A DNA stretch of 64,000 nt, taken from positions 1 to 64,000 of the forward strand of contig JBGALI010000019.1 of the NCBI GenBank assembly GCA_044223975.1, in the 5' to 3' direction. Of the stretch, positions 8,598 to 16,540 are shown in pieces (position 1 is the first letter of the stretch; the number at the start of each line of letters is the position of its first letter). A program made the position numbers and the translations under genes. This stretch comes from CAZCPB01 sp044223975. GTDB taxonomy: Bacteria; Planctomycetota; Phycisphaerae; Phycisphaerales; UBA1924. Under the pieces are notes generated by a model. It did not search any database, had not been told where the DNA came from, and saw only the letters and a program-made list of their open reading frames with translations.

Positions 8598-9611
8598 CTA
8601 CGCGCGCTCGTGCTTCCGCCACCACTCAATCGTCCTCTTCAACCCCTCCTCGAACGGCATCTGCGCCTTCCACCCCAGCAGCTTCTGGGCACGCGTCGTG
8701 TCCAGGCACCGCCGCGGCTGGCCGTCGGGCTTGCTCGCGTCCCACTCGAGCGCACCGTCGAACCCGCTCAGCCGCGCAATCAGCTCGATCAGGTCCTTGA
8801 TCGTGATCTCAAAGCTCGCCCCGAGGTTGATCGGCGTCGGGTCGTCCATGACCTCCGCCGCGCGCACCACGCCCTCGGCCGCGTCGTCCACGTACAAAAA
8901 CTCGCGGCTGGCACGCCCCGTGCCCCACACCTCGATCTGCTTCTCCCCCCGCCCCTGCGCCTCGACCACCTTGCGGATCAGCGCGGGGATCACGTGCGAG
9001 CTCGCGGGATCGAAGTTGTCCCCGGGCCCGTACAGATTCACCGGCAGCACGTACGCCGACTTCATCGCGTACTGCAGCTTGTACGCGTCGAGCATCTGCC
9101 ACGCCGCTTTCTTTGCGACGCCGTACGGAGCGTTGGTCTCTTCCGGGTAGCCGTTCCAGAGTTCGTCCTCCCTGAACGGCACGGGCGTGAACTTGGGGTA
9201 CGCGCAGATCGTCCCGACCTGCACGAACTTGGCGCCGCGCTCGGCGAACCCGTTCACCCGCGCCTGCTCGATCAGGTGCAGCGCCATCGCCATGTTCGCG
9301 TAGAAATACCGACCCGGGTTGGCGCGGTTGGCCCCGATCCCCCCCACCTCCGCCGCGGCATGGATGATCACGTCCACCGGCCGACCCTTGAACGCCTCGC
9401 GATAGAGCCGCCGGGCCGCGTCCTCGGTGGTCAGGTCAAAGTCTTTCCGGCGCGGCACGAAAATGTCCGACTCCGGAACGCCGCGCTCGCGGAGCTTGCG
9501 CAGAATGACCGATCCAAGAAAGCCCGCACCGCCGGTAACCACGATGCGGCTACCTTTGAGCGTGCGGGGAGCGGCGTTGGACGAACCGATGTTGAGCGGG
9601 CTGTTGGGCAC
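8598..9611 (-). CDS. GDP-L-fucose synthase-like NAD(P)-dependent epimerase/reductase (copy 2)
   Basis: 337 residues from GTG 9611, chosen because GGAGA lies eight bases upstream; longer in-frame extension runs into the divergent gene's promoter region. Motifs: VVTGGAGFLG, FVPRRKDFDLTTED, IHAAAEVGGIGANRANPGRYFY, VQVGTICAYP (catalytic Ser position replaced by Thr-Ile-Cys around it; the Tyr pair YGVAK is intact), VLPVNLYGPGDNFDP, and REFLYVDDAAEGV. HAAAEVGGIGANR is closer to canonical fucose synthases than copy 1. It shares about half its residues with copy 1 by eye. It probably acts in synthesis of a GDP-6-deoxysugar for surface polysaccharide. Confidence 0.8.
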   Translation of the reverse strand: MPNSPLNIGSSNAAPRTLKGSRIVVTGGAGFLGSVILRKLRERGVPESDIFVPRRKDFDLTTEDAARRLYREAFKGRPVDVIIHAAAEVGGIGANRANPGRYFYANMAMALHLIEQARVNGFAERGAKFVQVGTICAYPKFTPVPFREDELWNGYPEETNAPYGVAKKAAWQMLDAYKLQYAMKSAYVLPVNLYGPGDNFDPASSHVIPALIRKVVEAQGRGEKQIEVWGTGRASREFLYVDDAAEGVVRAAEVMDDPTPINLGASFEITIKDLIELIARLSGFDGALEWDASKPDGQPRRCLDTTRAQKLLGWKAQMPFEEGLKRTIEWWRKHERA

Positions 9612-9659
9612 GACCGAGTCTCCGGTGACGTGCCGAGTGTATTCGGCGTGCCGCGGACG

Positions 9660-10856
9660 ATGAAGAGCGCCGGCCAAGATCACGACGCTTCCGACGCCCC
9701 TCGGGGGAGCGGGCGCTCCGACCCCGCGCGCCCCGGCCTGATCGCGCGGAGTCTCGCGGCTCTCTCCCGCCTGCTCGCCCTGCTGGTGCTCGCCGGGCTG
9801 CTGCTCAAGGGGATCGGCGAATTCGTCAGCGACCGGTACCCCTGGTCGCAATGGCTCGAATGGACGCCCAACGTCCTCGTGGCCGCGGGATCCCTGGCCG
9901 TGCTGGTGCTCGCCACCCTGATCGCCCGGTTGGCCTCACGCGCTGCACGTCCGTGGCAGCTCGGCGGGCGCGCCCGGTGGGTGCTGCGGGCGGCATGGGC
10001 GGCGTTCGTCGTTCACGCGGCGTACACGATCGTCGTCGATGTCCCGTTCTACCGGCCTCGCCCGCCGGGGCCGGGGAGCCTGGACAACTCCGTGAGGGTC
10101 ATGTTCTGGAACGCCGCGGTCCATGAGCGCGACGGGTGGGAGGACGCGGTGATCAACGCCGTGCCCGACGTCGTGGTGCTGGTGGGCCTCTCCAGCCGCG
10201 ACGCGCTCCCCAAGATCCTTGACAAAATGCCCCAGGGCGCGACGCGTCTGACCTACGACCGGTTCACGGTCCTGTCCGCCCTGCCGCTGATCCGCTTCGG
10301 CTTCACGCACCTGAACATCGAGGCCGGCGAGGGGTACGACCCGCGCCTCCCCGAGGGCCGCCGGTCCCAGTACGACCCCGGCGCCGCCATGTACGTCGAG
10401 ATCGGCGGCCGGCGCGAAGACGATCGCCCGACGACCCTGTGGATCGTCGACCTCCCCTCGGACATCAGCCTCAGCCGCGTGCGCGTCACTCGCGAAGCCC
10501 GCGCGGCCATCGACGCTTTCGACGGCATGCGCATGATCCGCACGGCCAACGACAGCTGGACGATCGAGCCGGGCACCGGGCACGCCGGGCCCAAGGGCTT
10601 CCCGACGCCGGACCTGATCATCGGCGACTTCAACATCCCGCGCGGCGCCGCGTCGCTGTCGCGCCTGAACATGGGGTTCCCCGACGCCTTCGACCAGGCC
10701 GCGACCGGCTACCGCGCCAGCTGGCCGCGCCGCCTGCCCCTGTGGCACCTCGACCAGGTGTTCCTCGGCCCCCGCCTTCGGGCGTGGCGCTACGAGGTGC
10801 GCGACGCCGGGAGCGGGGCCCACCTCATGCAGGTCGTGGACGTGACGCCGAGGTAA
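9660..10856 (+). CDS. membrane-anchored endonuclease/exonuclease/phosphatase (EEP) family protein
   Basis: 398 residues from ATG 9660, divergent from the epimerase with only 48 bp between starts. The N-terminus has about three hydrophobic segments between residues 25 and 130 (LLALLVLAGLLLKGIG, VLVAAGSLAVLVLATLIA, AAWAAFVVHAAYTIVVDV). The catalytic domain follows: VRVMFWNAAVHERDGWEDAV (EEP usually has LNxN...), PDVVVLVGLS where the usual Glu of E-x-x is replaced by Gly-Leu, then IIGDFNIP and HLDQVFLG, the conserved Asp/Asn and Asp-His clusters. The missing glutamate may mean altered activity. The family cleaves phosphodiesters in nucleic acids or lipids; the substrate is unknown here. Confidence 0.68.
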   Translation: MKSAGQDHDASDAPRGSGRSDPARPGLIARSLAALSRLLALLVLAGLLLKGIGEFVSDRYPWSQWLEWTPNVLVAAGSLAVLVLATLIARLASRAARPWQLGGRARWVLRAAWAAFVVHAAYTIVVDVPFYRPRPPGPGSLDNSVRVMFWNAAVHERDGWEDAVINAVPDVVVLVGLSSRDALPKILDKMPQGATRLTYDRFTVLSALPLIRFGFTHLNIEAGEGYDPRLPEGRRSQYDPGAAMYVEIGGRREDDRPTTLWIVDLPSDISLSRVRVTREARAAIDAFDGMRMIRTANDSWTIEPGTGHAGPKGFPTPDLIIGDFNIPRGAASLSRLNMGFPDAFDQAATGYRASWPRRLPLWHLDQVFLGPRLRAWRYEVRDAGSGAHLMQVVDVTPR

Positions 10857-10861
10857 ACCGC

Positions 10862-10944
10862 GCGGGAGCACCAGGAGCACAACGCAGGCGCAGCGTCTGG
10901 AGTCGATGAACCCGCGCCCGTCGTTGTGCCCCCGTGCCTCCCGC
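10862..10944. terminator. long imperfect inverted repeat between convergent genes
   Basis: GCGGGAGCAC (10862-10871) pairs with GTGC plus CTCCCGC (10934-10944, one bulge), and GCACAACG (10877-10884) pairs with CGTTGTGC (10922-10929). The nested stems lie exactly between two convergent stop codons, so a bidirectional transcription stop is plausible. There is no T-tract, so this is not a classical intrinsic terminator. Confidence 0.4.
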
Positions 10945-10972
10945 AAGTCTCCCTCGGCGTGGCGCCGGCGTT

Positions 10973-12103
10973 TCAGCAGCCGGCGATGAAGTGCTCGGTG
11001 AAGGCGTCGAAGTCGTCCCCGTTGACGAACGTGTTGTGATCGAAGTCGGCGCTCGGGTCGCCCGCCTCAAACCAGGCGGAGAACAGGTCAAAGTCGTCGC
11101 CGGTCACGAACCCGTTGTGGTCGATGTCGGCCGTGCACACGCGGACGATCGGCACGATCTGGGCCAGCTCACCCGAGCCGCTCGCCGACGACACGTCGGT
11201 CGCCAGCACCGCGCCCGCGCCGGCCGCCCCGGCCGCGAAGAACCGCAGCTTGTCGTTCGCCGAATCGATCGTCAGAGCACCCCCCGCGCCGGGGCAGTAC
11301 GCCCCAGCGATCTCGCCCGCAACCCCCGTGTAGAAGCTGCTCGCAAACGTCGAGACCGTCATCGTCGCAAGGTCCAGAAGCTGCATCCGCGCCGCGCTGC
11401 TGTTGGTGTTGTCGTCGAGCTTGATGAACACCGTGCCGTCGGGGCCCGTCGACATCCCCACCGTTGTCTCGCCCGAGCTGCCCACCGCAAAGTCCACCCC
11501 CGCCCACGACACCACCTGGTCGCCCGACGCCGAGAGCGTGATCCGTTCGACCCGGTTGGCCGGCAAGGGCGAGAGGTTGTAGAACGCCAGGATCAGGCTG
11601 TTGCTCGCCACGTCAAAGTGCGTGAACCGGAGCTTCGACGTCGTCGTCGCGATCCCCGCGCCGCCGATGTTCATCACGTCGTGCGTCGTCCCCTCCCCGT
11701 CCACGTACGCGATCTGCTTCGTCCCGTTGTGCGCGAAGTACACCCGCCCGTCCCCCGCCGCGGCAGGGTTGATCGCGTCCTGCGCGCCCGCGTACGCCAG
11801 CGTGCTCGTCGTGCCGTCCGCGGCCATCAGCACCATCGGACCCGTGAACGACAGCGCCCTGAACACCAGCCGGTCGCGGAACGAGTCGTAGCTGGCCCGC
11901 CCGCTCGTCGCGATCGTGTTGGTCGACACCACCGCCGTCGCCCACGTCACCGGGTCGATCTTCATCACCCCCGGCTGGCTGGAGTTCGGCGCCTTGGGCA
12001 GCGCGGCGCTCACCAGATACACGTCGCCGTCCTGGAAGCTCTGGGCCAGCGCAGCGCCGGGGGGAAGGGACGCAAGAAGCACAAGGGCAAGCGTTCGGTT
12101 CAT
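10973..12103 (-). CDS. secreted protein with C-terminal GC-type dockerin-like repeats
   Basis: 376 residues from ATG 12103 (AGGAGA nine bases upstream). The signal peptide MNRTLALVLLASLPPGAALAQ is followed by a beta-propeller-like, Gly/Ser/Thr-rich body with WD/NHL-type spacing (about 30-310; for example GRVYFAHNGTKQIAYVD and GPDGTVFIKLDDN). The C-terminus carries two calcium-binding loops, DIDHNGFVTGDDFD and DFDHNTFVNGDDFD, and ends HFIAGC. This terminal arrangement ending in Gly-Cys is the dockerin-like anchor seen repeatedly in Phycisphaerae secreted proteins. It is the best lineage marker in the window. The body's function is unknown. Confidence 0.8.
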   Translation of the reverse strand: MNRTLALVLLASLPPGAALAQSFQDGDVYLVSAALPKAPNSSQPGVMKIDPVTWATAVVSTNTIATSGRASYDSFRDRLVFRALSFTGPMVLMAADGTTSTLAYAGAQDAINPAAAGDGRVYFAHNGTKQIAYVDGEGTTHDVMNIGGAGIATTTSKLRFTHFDVASNSLILAFYNLSPLPANRVERITLSASGDQVVSWAGVDFAVGSSGETTVGMSTGPDGTVFIKLDDNTNSSAARMQLLDLATMTVSTFASSFYTGVAGEIAGAYCPGAGGALTIDSANDKLRFFAAGAAGAGAVLATDVSSASGSGELAQIVPIVRVCTADIDHNGFVTGDDFDLFSAWFEAGDPSADFDHNTFVNGDDFDAFTEHFIAGC

Positions 12104-12262
12104 GGCCGGACTCTCCTGATTCGGTGCCGCGGCCATCGCCCGCGCGGGCGCGACCACGCCCCCATGCGTCGCCGAGCAACGAGGGCGCTAACGCCAATCC
12201 CGACTTTTTTCAGCACTCAACCCCAAGCCTCGTAACGCCAAGGCTCGACGGGTGATCCCCGT

Positions 12263-13900
12263 TCACGTGCCCGGCGCGGACCGCAGCGACTGCCCCAGCA
12301 GCCACGCCACCGCCTCGTCGAGCTTGGCCCCTACCAGCAGCGTGTGCCCGTAATTCGGGTCCTCCCGCAGCTCGACCGGCAGGTTCCGCGACTGGGCCTC
12401 CTTCACGCCGGCGCTCACCGTCGCGGCAGGCACGATCGCGTCGAGGCCCCCCGTGTACACCCGCGTCGGCGCGCACCGGGCCCCGGCCTTGCCGAAACCC
12501 GCGAAGCACACCGCCGCGGCAATCGAATCCGGGCGCGCGTTCGCCAGGTACGTCGCCGCGCCGGCGCCCAGCGAGTGCCCGACCACGTACACGCGCGATC
12601 GGTCGACCGCGTAGTCGCGCGCCAGCTGGTCGATCAGCACGTCCAGGATCTGGGCCCGCCCGCCGATCCGGTACGACTGCACCGACGCCAGGAGGAATCC
12701 CTTCTCCTCCGCGAGCTGCGCCAAACGCCCCGCCCCGTAGCCGCGCACGAACATGCTCTCGTCGCCACCCGCGCCGTGCAGCGCGACGATCACGGGCAAC
12801 GGCTCGTCCCCGGCAGCCTTTGTGGGCGCGTACACCAGGCACGCCACCGGCTCGCCGTTGGGCATGCCCTTGCCGACGATCGGCCGGTACACCTCCCCCA
12901 CGCGCCGCACGTACGGGTTCCGCCCGTCCGCGAGGGCCGCGACCTCGCCGTCGATCTGCGCCAAGAGCGCCGGGTAGTCGGCCAGAAACTCCGCCGGGTC
13001 CAGCGTCCCCGGGTAATCGACCAGCACGCGATTGCGGGCGCGGCAGATCGCGATCTGGTTCGCCAGCTCGGGGTGCGCCACCAGCGCGTCCACCAACCGC
13101 TTCTCGTGATCCTTCCGGGCGATATCGAGCGATCGCGGCACCACCGCGTACCGCGCCGACGCCTCCTCGCGATAGCCGCGGATGCTCACGCGGACCGTGT
13201 ATTCCTTGGACGCCCAGTGCTCGCCCCCCTCGGGCCACGCGCCAAAGTCGGCCAGCGGCACGTCAAGCTCGACGGCCCGGCCCTTCACAAGCTCGATCTC
13301 GCGCACCAGGCTCGGGTGGTTCTCCGCGCTCGCCCGGCCGTCGTCCCACCGCAGCTCGATCACGGTCTTGCCGTCAATCGCGCTGGTCCAGAATGAACGC
13401 ACACGAACGCGCGGCGTTGCGGCGCTCCCGGGCCACCACACCGACGGCTCGACCGTCGCCGCGATCGACGTTCCGATCGACGGCGGCACCTCTCCCCCGC
13501 CGGTGGTCATCATCACCTGCGCCAGCTCCTCGAGCTTGGCGACCGCCGCCGGAAAGTTCCCGGTGAAGAACATGCCCGTGACCGCGTCAAAGTCGCGGTT
13601 GAACTGCGTCACCTTCTCGGGCCCCACGCGCCGCGGCCCGTCGCCGATCAACGTCATGAACAGTCGATCGACCCGCAGGTAGCGCTCCGCCAGGTCGGCG
13701 CGGCTGACGATCGCGACCGAAGGACCCGGGGCCTCGACCGCCGGCAACGGCGGCCGCTCGATCTGGTCCGGCACCACCGGGCGCGGCGCAGGCTGGGCGG
13801 GCGGCTGGAGCGCGCGGGCCGACCCCGGTTCCTGCGCCGCGCACGGGAGCGACGACGCTACGACGAACCACGCCGCGGCAGGGCCGAAACGACTTCTCAT
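12263..13900 (-). CDS. secreted esterase, PHB depolymerase/feruloyl esterase-like alpha/beta hydrolase
   Basis: 545 residues from ATG 13900; its ATGA overlaps the stop of the upstream gene, so it is translationally coupled. A signal peptide (MRSRFGPAAAWFVVASSLPCAAQ) and a Pro-rich linker precede a beta-rich N-terminal region (about 60-290). The C-terminal alpha/beta hydrolase (about 330-545) shows an oxyanion-hole HGAGGDES, nucleophile elbow VGHSLGAG, acid region TGGLDAIVP and a terminal NYGHT histidine. This resembles secreted polyester/feruloyl esterases with an N-terminal accessory domain. It is likely periplasmic or extracellular; the natural ester is unknown. It probably works with the NTF2-like protein encoded just upstream. 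Confidence 0.78.
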   Translation of the reverse strand: MRSRFGPAAAWFVVASSLPCAAQEPGSARALQPPAQPAPRPVVPDQIERPPLPAVEAPGPSVAIVSRADLAERYLRVDRLFMTLIGDGPRRVGPEKVTQFNRDFDAVTGMFFTGNFPAAVAKLEELAQVMMTTGGGEVPPSIGTSIAATVEPSVWWPGSAATPRVRVRSFWTSAIDGKTVIELRWDDGRASAENHPSLVREIELVKGRAVELDVPLADFGAWPEGGEHWASKEYTVRVSIRGYREEASARYAVVPRSLDIARKDHEKRLVDALVAHPELANQIAICRARNRVLVDYPGTLDPAEFLADYPALLAQIDGEVAALADGRNPYVRRVGEVYRPIVGKGMPNGEPVACLVYAPTKAAGDEPLPVIVALHGAGGDESMFVRGYGAGRLAQLAEEKGFLLASVQSYRIGGRAQILDVLIDQLARDYAVDRSRVYVVGHSLGAGAATYLANARPDSIAAAVCFAGFGKAGARCAPTRVYTGGLDAIVPAATVSAGVKEAQSRNLPVELREDPNYGHTLLVGAKLDEAVAWLLGQSLRSAPGT

Positions 13901-14442
13901 TTCTTCCCGTCCTTCACGCCCGCGTCCTCGGGCTTGGTGTGCGCCCGCGCTTTGGCCGTGGCCTTGATCATCTCCGCGACCTTGGGCATAAGGTCGTTGG
14001 GCACGGGCACCGTCAGGTTGTACTGCGCGATCTTCCAGCCCTTGTCGCCCAGCACCAGCACGCCCGAGCCGCGGCACTCGCCGAACTTCGCGTTGTCCAG
14101 GATCTCGTCGAACCACGCGACGTTTCCATCCTTGGAGATCGTCACGAACCGTCCGTTCGGGCGCGGCAGGTATGTCCACCCGCGCCCCTGCGCGAAGTAC
14201 GGCTTGGCGTACGCGCGGAACTGCTCCTTGCTCCAACGCTCGCTCGCGTCCGTGCCCAGGAACACGCCGTCCTCGGCGAACAGGCCGAAGTACCCGTTCT
14301 CGTCGGCGCGGCTCGCAGCGTCGTGGAACTGGTCGAGAACCTTCGCGACGTCGGCCGGGCCGCTGGGCGCGGAGCCCGGTCGGAACGCGACGGCCCCGAA
14401 AAGTCCGATCGCGGCGGCGAGGGCAAGGAGCGGGGTCTTCAT
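13897..14442 (-). CDS. SnoaL/NTF2-like secreted protein
   Basis: 181 residues from ATG 14442 (GGAGA seven bases upstream). Signal or membrane anchor MKTPLLALAAAIGLFGAVAF, then an NTF2-like fold: VAKVLDQFHDAASRADENGYFGLFAEDGVFLGTDASERWSKEQF, ending with GVLVLGDKGWKIAQYNLTVPVP. This matches SnoaL-like ketosteroid-isomerase-homologue proteins, often annotated as nuclear transport factor 2 family. The Lys-rich C-terminus overlaps the start of the esterase gene by four bases. Members bind or transform small hydrophobic ligands, but the pocket residues here do not define one. Confidence 0.78.
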   Translation of the reverse strand: MKTPLLALAAAIGLFGAVAFRPGSAPSGPADVAKVLDQFHDAASRADENGYFGLFAEDGVFLGTDASERWSKEQFRAYAKPYFAQGRGWTYLPRPNGRFVTISKDGNVAWFDEILDNAKFGECRGSGVLVLGDKGWKIAQYNLTVPVPNDLMPKVAEMIKATAKARAHTKPEDAGVKDGKK

Positions 14443-14529
14443 GCGGCGTCTCCGGTTGGGTGATCAAAGTATGCGCTCGGCGCGGCGCCGGGTCGAATGG
14501 ATCGCGCCCCCCGGCCCGGGGATCAGCGC

Positions 14530-16347
14530 TCAGTCCGGCCCTGTCGCGGGCTTGACCACCGTGGTGGGCTCGTCCGACGCCGGCGCTTCCGGCGGGATGC
14601 GCATCGTCTTGACCTGCTCGTCCTCCTCGCCCGGACCGACGCGGATCACGTCGCGCTTGAACTGGATGTCCGCGTCCGGGTCGGGCGAGGTCTCGAACCG
14701 GATCTTGCTCGCGCCCAGCAGCGTCCCCGCGGCAAAGGCCAGGTCCACCTGCGAGATCTGGTAGTCGGTCAGGGCGCGGATCTCGGACAGCTGCGCCTCG
14801 GCCAGGCGCGTCGCCGCGTCGAGCACGTTGGTGGACGTCGAGGCGCCCACGTCGAACTGGCGCTGCTCTGCCGCGACCGTGCGCGCGCTCAGGATCGATG
14901 CCTGGCGCGCCGCCAGCACCCGCTGCCAGCCCGCGTTGATCGAGTCCACCGCGTTCAGGACCTCCTGGCGGATGTTCTGGTCGCGGGCCTCGCGCGTTGC
15001 CAGCCGCTGCACACGCTGCAGGATCGCGCCCCGCACGTTCGCCAGCGCCGACGTGTTGGCGATCGGGACGTTCGCCGACAGCCCGATTGACCAGTCCTCG
15101 TAGTGGTTCCCCTCCAGCGAGTGAAACGCCTGGTTCCGCGTCGCCCCCAGCCCGTTGACGCTGTACGTGTAGTCCAGCGTGAACAGCGGCAGGGCCTGGT
15201 TGCGCGCCAGGTCGATCGCCACCGAATCGGCCGCCAGCCGGAGCTCGAGCTCCAGCATCTCCATGCGGTTCTCCACCGCCAGGTCCGCCAGGTGCTTGGT
15301 GTCGAACTTGTACTCGACCGGGTCGGGCAGCGTCCCCGTGATCACCAGCGCCGTCGAATCGATCGGCAGCCCCGGCAGGTTGATGATCTTCTTCAGCTCG
15401 CGCTGCTGCTGGAGCACGAGGTTCTGCGCCGTGATGATCGACTCCATCCGGTCCGCACGCCCCGACTGGGCCCGGATCACCTCGATCTCGGCCGCCCCGC
15501 CCGCCGCCACACGCCGCTCGGCACGCTTGAGCTGCGCCTCGGCCAGCTCGTACTGCTGCTGGGCCACGTCCAGGCTCTGGCGGGCCTGGTACAGCCGCCA
15601 GTACGCCCGATCCACCGCCGCCAACTGCCGGATCGCCTCAAGCTTCGTCTGCGCCGCCACCGCCTGCGTGTTGTAGCTGGCGATCCGGATCGGGGCCGTG
15701 TTGGCGCGCCGGCCCGCCCCGCGCAGCAGCGGCTGGCTCAACGAGAACTTCAGGTCCGCCTCGTACGCCGGGTTCAGCGTCGAGAACGCGCTGTCCGATT
15801 CCTGGCGGTTGGCGGGCAGCGAGACGTTGATCGTCTCTCCCGTCCGCATCGGCAGGCTCACCCCCGGCTCGATCAGCCCGAAGTTCGACTGGTTGCTCAC
15901 CAGCGTCGACGCCGTCGGCGAGTCGTTGTTCTGGTACAGCCCGCGCAGCGTGAACGCCGCGTCGAACTTGCCCTCCTCCACCGAGATCGACTGGCGTGCG
16001 ATCGCCGGAGAGACCAGCGCCACCTTCAGGTCAAGGTTGTGCTCCAGCGCCGAGGCGCGGCACTCCTCCAGCGTCAGCTCCGCCTTCCCGTACGCGTCGA
16101 AGCGCGCCCGCGCCTCCGACACCAGCCGCTCCGCCTCCCCGGGCTTGGTGATGTCCGGCAGCGGCTGCGCCCCGTGCTCCTTCCGATACTTCTCCAGGTT
16201 CACCGTGTCGAGGTTCTGCAGACGGTCCAGCGGCACGCGCCGCCCGTAGTCCGACTCGTCGGAGGTGAACGGGTTGGCGCAGCCGCCCGCACAGAGCGCA
16301 AGCGCCGCGGCAAGGCGGAGGGAGTGTCGCGTGAGCGGTCGGGTCAT
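14530..16347 (-). CDS. TolC-family outer-membrane efflux lipoprotein
   Basis: 605 residues, ATG 16347. The N-terminus MTRPLTRHSLRLAAALALCAGGCANP carries a lipobox (AGGC, Cys about 23). The rest is the OEP fold: two similar halves of long helices and beta segments, with LTLEECRASALEHNLDLKVA opening the first repeat, SLSQPLLRGAGRRAN, a heptad-rich helical run (about 250-330), SIGLSANVPIANTSALANVRGA opening the second barrel strand pair, and TNVLDAATRLAEAQLSEIRALTDYQISQVDLAFAAGTLL at the end. This forms the outer-membrane channel of a tripartite pump. It lies downstream of the MacA/MacB-type genes on the same strand and is the natural partner. Confidence 0.88.
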   Translation of the reverse strand: MTRPLTRHSLRLAAALALCAGGCANPFTSDESDYGRRVPLDRLQNLDTVNLEKYRKEHGAQPLPDITKPGEAERLVSEARARFDAYGKAELTLEECRASALEHNLDLKVALVSPAIARQSISVEEGKFDAAFTLRGLYQNNDSPTASTLVSNQSNFGLIEPGVSLPMRTGETINVSLPANRQESDSAFSTLNPAYEADLKFSLSQPLLRGAGRRANTAPIRIASYNTQAVAAQTKLEAIRQLAAVDRAYWRLYQARQSLDVAQQQYELAEAQLKRAERRVAAGGAAEIEVIRAQSGRADRMESIITAQNLVLQQQRELKKIINLPGLPIDSTALVITGTLPDPVEYKFDTKHLADLAVENRMEMLELELRLAADSVAIDLARNQALPLFTLDYTYSVNGLGATRNQAFHSLEGNHYEDWSIGLSANVPIANTSALANVRGAILQRVQRLATREARDQNIRQEVLNAVDSINAGWQRVLAARQASILSARTVAAEQRQFDVGASTSTNVLDAATRLAEAQLSEIRALTDYQISQVDLAFAAGTLLGASKIRFETSPDPDADIQFKRDVIRVGPGEEDEQVKTMRIPPEAPASDEPTTVVKPATGPD

Positions 16348-16505
16348 CTCGTCTCTCGGTATCGAACGGAAGGGTCAACGCGCCGCGGCGGCAGGGCGAA
16401 GAGCCCCACAGACTACCCGACGATCGCGGGCCGCGGCACTCGCAGGATCGTCAAGCACGAGCTTCGGCGTTCGCTGGGTGCGTCCGCCACTTCTCCTGAC
16501 CATTC

Positions 16506-16535
16506 TTCTCTGTGCCCCTGTGTCTCTGTGGTGAA
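16506..16535. repeat. single arm of the CACAGAGACACAG repeat
   Basis: On the minus strand this reads TTCACCACAGAGACACAG then GGGCACAGAGAA. It matches, with one or two differences, both arms of the inverted-repeat element at 42866-43064. It lies six bases beyond the stop codon of the MacB permease gene. No second arm is present nearby. Confidence 0.75.
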
Positions 16536-16540
16536 CTCTC

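Noticed and set aside
10934..12235. Long plus-strand open frame over the dockerin gene
   Set aside because: Arg/His/Pro-rich shadow; the minus strand has a signal peptide and calcium loops with a good ribosome site.
12263..14467. Esterase gene extended to 14467 as one large protein
   Set aside because: The extension is out of frame with, and overlaps, the NTF2-like gene, which has a signal peptide and ribosome site; the ATG at 13900 follows in an ATGA overlap.
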